From contig NZ_CP063196.1 in assembly GCF_003574835.2 (NCBI RefSeq), positions 2,170,001 through 2,234,000 on the forward strand: a DNA stretch of 64,000 nucleotides, given 5' to 3'. Source of the DNA: Thermobifida halotolerans. Lineage in GTDB: Bacteria > Actinomycetota > Actinomycetes > Streptosporangiales > Streptosporangiaceae. Positions within the stretch are counted from its first letter, which is position 1. The number at the start of each line of letters is the position of its first letter. The position numbers and the translations under genes are program-made. This document shows, piece by piece, positions 59,208 through 64,000 of this stretch. Below the pieces are notes generated by a model. That model worked only from the letters and a program-made list of their open reading frames with translations. It did no database searches and was not told the origin of the DNA.

Positions 59208-61709
59208 TCAGGCCCCGTACTTCAGGGCCGCCGCGCCGGCGAGTTCGAGCTCGCTGGTGAAGAAGTCGGCGAAGGTCTCGCGCAGGGTGTTCTTGCGTTC
59301 CACCGCGTGGTCCAGGAACGCCTCAGCGATCTGCGCAGGAGTCACGGCGGATTCGGGGATCGTGTGCTGGTGGGCAGCACGTTTGCGCATGGTCGCCACC
59401 CAGTGCACGCCCGTCCCTCGCTGGGCGCCCTCGTAGGCGGTGGAGCGCAGCATGGCCCGCCACTGCGCGTCCGGGATCGACTCGATCTTCTTGATGACCG
59501 GGTGCGCCGCGGCCGGGCGGATCCGCACCCCCTTGGCCAGGTGGTGGGACAGGGCCGCCTGGTAGGCCTTCTGGTAGGCGGCGGGGGTCGGGTTGGGGGC
59601 GTATTTCAGCGACAGCGTGTCCTGCCCGTAGTACTTGAACGCCTGTCCCGCGTCGATGGGGATCAGGCCGCCGGAGGGGGTTTTGAGGATGTTGTCGACG
59701 TGGCCGTCGTGGTCGCCCATCACCCAGGCGGCCACGTGGGTGCGCACGAGGGCGTCCACGTCGGCCTGGGACCAGGACTTGACGTCCCCGGACAGCGGTT
59801 TGGCGCCCTTGACCATCGGCTGGACCACGCCCTTCTTGCCGTCCACGGTCGCGGTGTAGACCGGGACCGCGGGGATGCCCGCGGCGTCGTAGATCGCCGA
59901 GGCCGCGGCTTCTCCGTGCGCGCGGGCACCCTGGGCGGACTGGTCGGGTTTGAACAGCCACTGGCCGCCGTCCGGGCCGGTGTGCAGGCTCTTGGAGTGC
60001 ATGCCGCCCAGCCCGTGGGCGGCGACCCCCTTGCCGAAATCGTGTTCGTTGACCACCGCCGGGTCGAGCCGTGGGGGGAGGGCCGAGGCCGCCGCCCCGT
60101 GCTGCTTCAACGCCTGCACGAGCGCGGCGTGCTTGCCCAGGAACCCGGTCCTGCTCGAGGAGGGCTTCGCGGCGGGCGGGGGGTTCGTGGAAGCGGGCAC
60201 GGCAGCGCTCTGGGACGCTGCTGCCTGGCCGGTCTGCGCTGCCTGGGCCGCCTTGGCGTCGACCTGCGCCTGGATCGTGTTCTTGTCCAGGTGGGGATCC
60301 CAGTGCGCGGCGATGAACTTCTTGGCCAGCGCCTTGTTCGCCGCCTCGGCGTTGTGCAGTCCCAGTTCGGCGGCGACCTGCTTGAGCGCCCCGGTGTTCT
60401 TGCCGACCGCCCACGCCTCGAACTTCGGCGTGAAGTATCCGCTGCCGACGTCGTTGATGGGCACCGAGGTCAGCGCCGCCCACGAGCCGCCGGGCGTGGT
60501 GTGGTCCCACACGGCGATGTCCGATTCGGCCTGGGTGTAGACCTGGGCGGCCTGGGCGAAGGCCGCCACCTGGGTGAGCGTGTCCGGATCCTTGACCGGG
60601 TGCAGGTGGGACGGCAGCACCAGTCCGTCGCCGTCGCCGAGGAAGGGGTGGAGCGCGGTGTAGGAGGACTCAAGGTCGGCGAGCTGCTGGAGGCGCTGCT
60701 CCGCCAGTTCCGCGGTCGTCTCCTTGAGCTCTGCGGGAACACCCTCGCGGACCAGCAGCAGGGCCGCGGCCCGGTCCAGCACCGTGCGCTGCTGCGCGGT
60801 GATCAGTCCGGCCTGCTGCGCCTGGTCCAGCGCCTTGTCCGGAATCGCGGACCCGACGGGCAGGGCGTTGATGATCTCGTCGAGCTGCCCCTGGGCCGCG
60901 CCCTGGCTCGCGGCCACCGCGTCGGCATCAGCACCGGGCACTGTGGCGGTGCTGATCCGGTTGCCGGTGGCGACCAGGTCGGCCAACACGTCCGCGCGTC
61001 CTTCGGTGTCGCCGAGGGCGAGGGCGTGGTAGGCGGCGACCTGGATGTTGAAATGGGTGTTCAGCGCGGAGAACTGTGCCGGGTCGGCCTGCCACGTCCC
61101 ACCCGAACCGGCGGGTGGATCGGCGTCGGCCAGCGTCACCCCGGGCACGTCCTGGCCCGCGCACAGGGCGTGGTAGCGCTCCAGTGCTTTGGCCTGGATC
61201 TTCGCCTTGGAGACACTGTCGCCGGGATAGACCGGATCAAGCCAGTGCGCGAGCGCATGGGGCTGACCGGGCTGGTGGTTGAGACCGACCAACCCGGCAT
61301 GCTGGAACCCGTGGGCGGCGGCGAGCTGCTGGAGTTCTTCGGCGGTGAGTGAGGCCAGCGCCGCCGAGGAGGCCTGCTTCAACTGGGCGCGCACAGCGGC
61401 GACCGCATCCGCGGGAGCTCCGCTTTCCTCAGCCAGGATGAGCGAGGTGTCGGCGTGGGCGACCGCCTCGCTCACCGCCGCGTACCAGTCCTCCAGGTCA
61501 CTGGTGGGGTGGTCGACGGCGTAGGCGGCCGGCCCTTCGCTGAGGACGCCGTTCACCATGTCGATGGCCTCGACCGCCGCGGCGAGGTCGTCCTCCCCGG
61601 CAGCCTGCCCACTCGCCACCACACCGCCGCCGGTGCCGGCGTCGAGGACCGCATCGGCGGTGGGCGCGGTGGCATACGTGGTGTGCTTGTGCGACCCTCC
61701 GGACCCCAC
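59208..61709 (-). CDS. Large protein with kinase-like (PI3/4K-HipA fold) C-terminal domain
   Basis: 833 aa from a GTG. It begins MGSGGSHKHTTYATAPT. Residues about 30-520 are Ala/Gln-rich helices with several repeats of AEELQQLAAAHGF type. Residues about 540-760 look like a phosphoinositide-kinase or HipA-like fold: HTGPDGGQWLFKPDQ (ATP-binding Lys near 583), MGDHDGHVDNIL (catalytic Asp/Asn near 661) and LIPIDAGQAFKYYG (metal Asp near 681). A helical tail ends near 833. Known relatives phosphorylate proteins or lipids. No signal peptide or membrane segment is seen. Confidence 0.68.
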   Translation of the reverse strand: MGSGGSHKHTTYATAPTADAVLDAGTGGGVVASGQAAGEDDLAAAVEAIDMVNGVLSEGPAAYAVDHPTSDLEDWYAAVSEAVAHADTSLILAEESGAPADAVAAVRAQLKQASSAALASLTAEELQQLAAAHGFQHAGLVGLNHQPGQPHALAHWLDPVYPGDSVSKAKIQAKALERYHALCAGQDVPGVTLADADPPAGSGGTWQADPAQFSALNTHFNIQVAAYHALALGDTEGRADVLADLVATGNRISTATVPGADADAVAASQGAAQGQLDEIINALPVGSAIPDKALDQAQQAGLITAQQRTVLDRAAALLLVREGVPAELKETTAELAEQRLQQLADLESSYTALHPFLGDGDGLVLPSHLHPVKDPDTLTQVAAFAQAAQVYTQAESDIAVWDHTTPGGSWAALTSVPINDVGSGYFTPKFEAWAVGKNTGALKQVAAELGLHNAEAANKALAKKFIAAHWDPHLDKNTIQAQVDAKAAQAAQTGQAAASQSAAVPASTNPPPAAKPSSSRTGFLGKHAALVQALKQHGAAASALPPRLDPAVVNEHDFGKGVAAHGLGGMHSKSLHTGPDGGQWLFKPDQSAQGARAHGEAAASAIYDAAGIPAVPVYTATVDGKKGVVQPMVKGAKPLSGDVKSWSQADVDALVRTHVAAWVMGDHDGHVDNILKTPSGGLIPIDAGQAFKYYGQDTLSLKYAPNPTPAAYQKAYQAALSHHLAKGVRIRPAAAHPVIKKIESIPDAQWRAMLRSTAYEGAQRGTGVHWVATMRKRAAHQHTIPESAVTPAQIAEAFLDHAVERKNTLRETFADFFTSELELAGAAALKYGA

Positions 61710-62042
61710 TCAGACCTCCCCGAGGCCGACGAGGATCTGCTCCAGGACGCCTTCGACCAGGTGGGGCAGGCTCGGCGCGGGCTGCGGGTCGAGTTCGGCG
61801 AGCTGGACCGTGCCGTTCTGGGCCAGCCACTCCTCCACCTTTTCCGCGGTGAGCGGCGTGTTCTCGGCGAGCCGCTGCCGCCACGGCCAGGCCGCGCCGT
61901 GGTCCAGCGGCACCCACGACACCGCCGTCCGCCACCCGGCCGGACCGTCCTCGGTTGCGAGGACACCGACCGGATCAAGGGCCGCCCCCAGGGCGGGGCT
62001 CCACACCAGCAGCACGAACAGCCGACGTCGGGACGGGTTCAC
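61710..62042 (-). CDS. Small hypothetical protein in the ParB/kinase operon
   Basis: 110 aa. MNPSRRRLFVLLVWSPALGA at the start, then WVPLDHGAAWPWRQRLAENT and an acidic helical end (PHLVEGVLEQILVGLGEV). It overlaps the upstream gene by 4 bp and touches the downstream GTG (TGAGTG), so it is embedded in the operon and must be co-translated. No family was recognised; it may be an adaptor or chaperone for the large proteins. Confidence 0.65.
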   Translation of the reverse strand: MNPSRRRLFVLLVWSPALGAALDPVGVLATEDGPAGWRTAVSWVPLDHGAAWPWRQRLAENTPLTAEKVEEWLAQNGTVQLAELDPQPAPSLPHLVEGVLEQILVGLGEV

Positions 62043-63148
62043 GTGGTCTCCTTCGGGGTGTGGTCGGGCAGCAGCGAGGCCATGTAGCCGACCGTGGAAC
62101 GGAAGGCATCAGCGGTACGGGCGTGCACCCGCCGGCGGCCTTGGGGGCCCATGACCTCGCCGTGCAGGCCGTAGGCCTGGGCGGTCTGGTTGATCAGGTG
62201 CAGCCGGGTGCCGAACAACTCGACGGCGGCGCCGATGCGGTCGGGCCGCGACAGGCCGGTGAGGATCACCGGAAGCCCGGGCGGGAGTTCGGCGGCCAGC
62301 CAGTGCAGGCCGGGCAGCAGCCACGACTCCCAGTCCTCACCCGAACGCATGGTCTGGGCGTTGACCGCGATCGCGGGAGGGTGGGTGTCGGCGATCCACT
62401 CGCCCCACCGCGCCAGGTCCTCCAACCGGAACCAGTACACGTTGGGCACGGTGAGCAGTCCGGCTTCGGCGAACTCGGCGGCCAGGATGAGGGAGCGGCG
62501 CAGGTTGAGCAGGTGCTCGGAGCGGGGCCAGTTGCCGTACACGCTGTAGTTGCAGGCCAGCACCAGATCCCAGCCCTGGGCCGCGATCCGTTCCACCAGC
62601 CGGTCGCGGCGGCGCGCCGTCCACAACGCCTCCACCAGCGGGTCCGTGCCGTAACCGGACAGCACCGCCAACTGGCCCGGGCGCAGCCCCAGGAGTTCGT
62701 GGGCGTCGGCGCCGTCGCTCCATCGCGGGTAGAGGCGGTGGCTGTCCGCAGAGAACACCCGGCGCAGCCCCACCGCGTAGGCGGGCCAGTCCAGGTGCGC
62801 GTCCAACTCGGGAACGCCTGTGCCGTCCACCTGGGGAATGTAGGCGGGCAGCCCTTCGGGGAGTCGGCCGTGGAGTTCGATGTCGTCGAAGGTCAGTGTG
62901 CCGCCGACGTCGGCCATCCACGCGCGGATGTTGTCGCGCGAGCCGCAGCGGATCGGACAGGTGCCGCACGCCCCGCTGCCCGTGGCGGCCTCGGCGCGGG
63001 CGCACCCGCAGTAGGAGCAGTCGGAGTTGCAGCCCGAGCACAGCGGCTCGACGGTGGCGGGGCCGCCACGGCCGTCTGGTCCCGTCCAGAACGCGCACGT
63101 CGAGCAGTCGCAGCCCCGGCCGGGAAGGGGAAGGCCGGTGCGGCTCAT
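62039..63148 (-). CDS. Cys-rich DUF4417-like protein
   Basis: 369 aa. The first 68 residues hold 11 Cys (13, 15, 18, 37, 40, 44, 47, 49, 61, 64, 68) in CxxC and CxC groups, enough for several zinc sites or iron-sulfur clusters. CSYCGC recalls, but does not match, the radical SAM CxxxCxxC. The rest has VLACNYSVYGNWPRSEHLLN, VPNVYWFRLED and LPVILTGLSRPDRIG, the TIM-barrel-like layout of DUF4417 proteins known from phages and mobile elements. The function is unknown. It overlaps both neighbours by 4 bp. Confidence 0.65.
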   Translation of the reverse strand: MSRTGLPLPGRGCDCSTCAFWTGPDGRGGPATVEPLCSGCNSDCSYCGCARAEAATGSGACGTCPIRCGSRDNIRAWMADVGGTLTFDDIELHGRLPEGLPAYIPQVDGTGVPELDAHLDWPAYAVGLRRVFSADSHRLYPRWSDGADAHELLGLRPGQLAVLSGYGTDPLVEALWTARRRDRLVERIAAQGWDLVLACNYSVYGNWPRSEHLLNLRRSLILAAEFAEAGLLTVPNVYWFRLEDLARWGEWIADTHPPAIAVNAQTMRSGEDWESWLLPGLHWLAAELPPGLPVILTGLSRPDRIGAAVELFGTRLHLINQTAQAYGLHGEVMGPQGRRRVHARTADAFRSTVGYMASLLPDHTPKETT

Positions 63149-64000
63149 GTGTTCGCCCCCTCCTCCAGCAGCGGACGCAACTCTTCCAGCAGCAGCCGCA
63201 GCGACCCGGCGGCGTAGCGGTCGAGCCTTCGACCCGCGCGGAGTCGTGCCACCAGGCGCCGCAGCGCCTCCACGGCCTCGTCCGCCTCGACGTACTCCGG
63301 TGCGGCCGACTCCCCACCGGGGACAGGCGCGTAAACCGACGAGGGTCTGTCTTCGTTCCGGGAGCGCTGATCGGACGTGGTGTCGCCGGAGGAACGCATC
63401 GCGTGGACGAGTTCGGACGGGCGGCCGGCCTCCTCGCGGCTGAGCTTGGCCGTCCGGGACTGGTTGGCCTCGTCATGAGCGGCCTCGGCCCTGTCCAGCG
63501 CCTCGTCGGCGCAGAGACCGGGGTTGTCCAGGCCGGCCTGGACCGCTGCGGCCAGCAGGTGCGGCTGTTTACGGGCTTTGACCGCGGCCCAGATCTGCTC
63601 GGCCGCCTCCGCTCGCCCCGCCAAAAGCCGGGCGAAACGGATGCGGGTGTGCAGGCGGATCTTCGCCTCGTCCATCTCCTCGCAGATGTGCCGGGGCAGT
63701 GCGCGGAACGCGGCGACGAGTTCGCGGGCCTTGCGCGGCGACAGTTGCAGCCCGAGCCGGTGCAGGACTTCCGACCACGGGGCCGCGCAGTCCACGTCCT
63801 GGCCCCGGATCCGCTCCAGGGCCTCCCACCGTGCGACCGGGTCCTCGATCGCGTCGGTCTCGGCGGGGATCGGTCTGCCCGCGCGCAGCAGTTTGCCGGT
63901 CAGCACCGCGCAGCGGTGCAGCAGCAGTGCCGCGGCCTGCTCGCCGGGCTGCAGGGGTTCGCGGGCGAGGTTCTCCACGATCTGCCAGACGCGCCGCTCC
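63145..64000 (-). CDS. ParB-like DNA-binding protein, 5' end outside the window
   Basis: A GTG at 63978 would give 277 aa, but the frame stays open to the window edge and the upstream codons read RRVWQIVENLARE-PLQPGE, the classic ParB box (R..Q.xENL.REpL.P.E.A). I therefore treat it as partial. A KorB/ParB helix-turn-helix-like part follows (PWSEVLHRLGLQLSPRKARE; RALPRHICEEMDEAKIRLHT), then a variable linker and an Arg/Leu-rich helix. ParB-like proteins on phages and mobile elements bind DNA and CTP. It is the most upstream visible gene of the operon. Confidence 0.68.
   Translation of the reverse strand, partial: ERRVWQIVENLAREPLQPGEQAAALLLHRCAVLTGKLLRAGRPIPAETDAIEDPVARWEALERIRGQDVDCAAPWSEVLHRLGLQLSPRKARELVAAFRALPRHICEEMDEAKIRLHTRIRFARLLAGRAEAAEQIWAAVKARKQPHLLAAAVQAGLDNPGLCADEALDRAEAAHDEANQSRTAKLSREEAGRPSELVHAMRSSGDTTSDQRSRNEDRPSSVYAPVPGGESAAPEYVEADEAVEALRRLVARLRAGRRLDRYAAGSLRLLLEELRPLLEEGANT

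Noticed and set aside
59205-61352. A 715-codon open frame on the plus strand
   Set aside because: It is the antisense reading of the 833-aa gene, Gly/Arg/Val-rich without domain motifs. High GC in third positions leaves antisense frames open.
62039-63148. Calling the Cys-rich protein a radical SAM enzyme
   Set aside because: CSYCGC lacks the CxxxCxxC spacing with the following core motifs; the Cys are spread in CxxC/CxC groups and the rest fits DUF4417 better.
62337-63476. A 379-codon minus-strand frame rich in Arg and Pro
   Set aside because: Out-of-frame reading of the DUF4417-like and ParB-like genes, which overlap by 4 bp in their own frames.
1-64000. CRISPR array
   Set aside because: No regularly spaced short repeats were seen. 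The repeats present are IS ends, the 36-bp pair, the module N-termini and the LC7/DUF742 duplication.
1-64000. tRNA or rRNA genes
   Set aside because: I found no cloverleaf or rRNA-like stretch by eye, including next to the recombinase. A tRNAscan run could overturn this.

Overview
High-GC DNA with actinomycete-style gene organisation: many GTG/TTG starts, 4-bp ATGA/GTGA overlaps, clear Shine-Dalgarno sites, a conservon-type LC7/DUF742/GTPase unit, an FxLD lanthipeptide cluster and a RepSA-like plasmid initiator relic. I infer a filamentous actinobacterium, perhaps Nocardiopsaceae or a streptomycete relative; no rRNA or housekeeping marker is present to settle this. The window is an accessory region: transposons of at least four families, broken genes, repeats, a recombinase and a replication relic.

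Layout. 1-5 kb: the C-terminus of a polymorphic toxin (Hint plus toxin domain, frameshifted), putative immunity or accessory genes, and a decayed plasmid/ICE region with an IS5-type fragment and a RepSA-like relic. 5-9 kb: IS5 and ISAs1 relics, a truncated XRE regulator, an ASCH-like gene and a frameshifted alanine-dehydrogenase-like gene with a truncated methyltransferase. 9-16 kb, 23.7-26.3 kb and 31.4-36 kb: five copies of one module, a regulator (N-terminal zinc-knuckle-like CxxC...CxC, XRE helix-turn-helix, TPR-like C-terminus) with an aminoglycoside-phosphotransferase-like (APH) kinase of about 292 aa. A nearly identical 17-bp site (ATAACRGATTATTRCRG-like) lies 36-37 bp upstream of the regulator start in four copies and 156 bp upstream in the fifth. 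A sixth regulator remnant precedes a NUDIX gene at 37 kb.

16.5-23.6 kb: an FxLD lanthipeptide cluster (56-aa precursor, full-length LanB, LanC and two paralogous PIMT-like methyltransferases) bracketed by two of the regulator/kinase modules, with hairpins after the precursor and before the second methyltransferase. 26.6-29.9 kb: a tight set encoding an AlkA-like HhH-GPD glycosylase, a B12-type radical SAM protein, a dTMP-kinase-like protein and a NUDIX hydrolase. 30.2-31.5 kb: an IS3 element that has cut an APH gene.

36-49 kb: a frameshifted IS5 copy, NUDIX, a chimeric NlpC/P60 gene made by a segmental duplication of the conservon genes, an HD phosphohydrolase, another XRE-TPR regulator, and an operon of LC7, DUF742-GTPase, StyA-like monooxygenase, methyltransferase and KS-AT-ACP polyketide synthase, closed by a strong hairpin; then an intact IS630 and an anti-sigma-type ATPase. 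50-54 kb: a tyrosine recombinase beside a 38-bp perfect palindrome, and a 36-bp direct repeat bracketing 1.8 kb. 54-64 kb: a dead IS630 copy, a membrane protein, and a minus-strand operon running off the window end: ParB-like protein, Cys-rich DUF4417-like protein, a small protein, a large kinase-like protein and a large protein with a possible ADP-ribosyltransferase domain. The last two share an unusual N-terminal tag. This operon and the repeated regulator/kinase modules are my best candidates for undescribed systems.

Caution: several breaks are single-base indels in G/C runs, so some pseudogene calls may be sequence errors.
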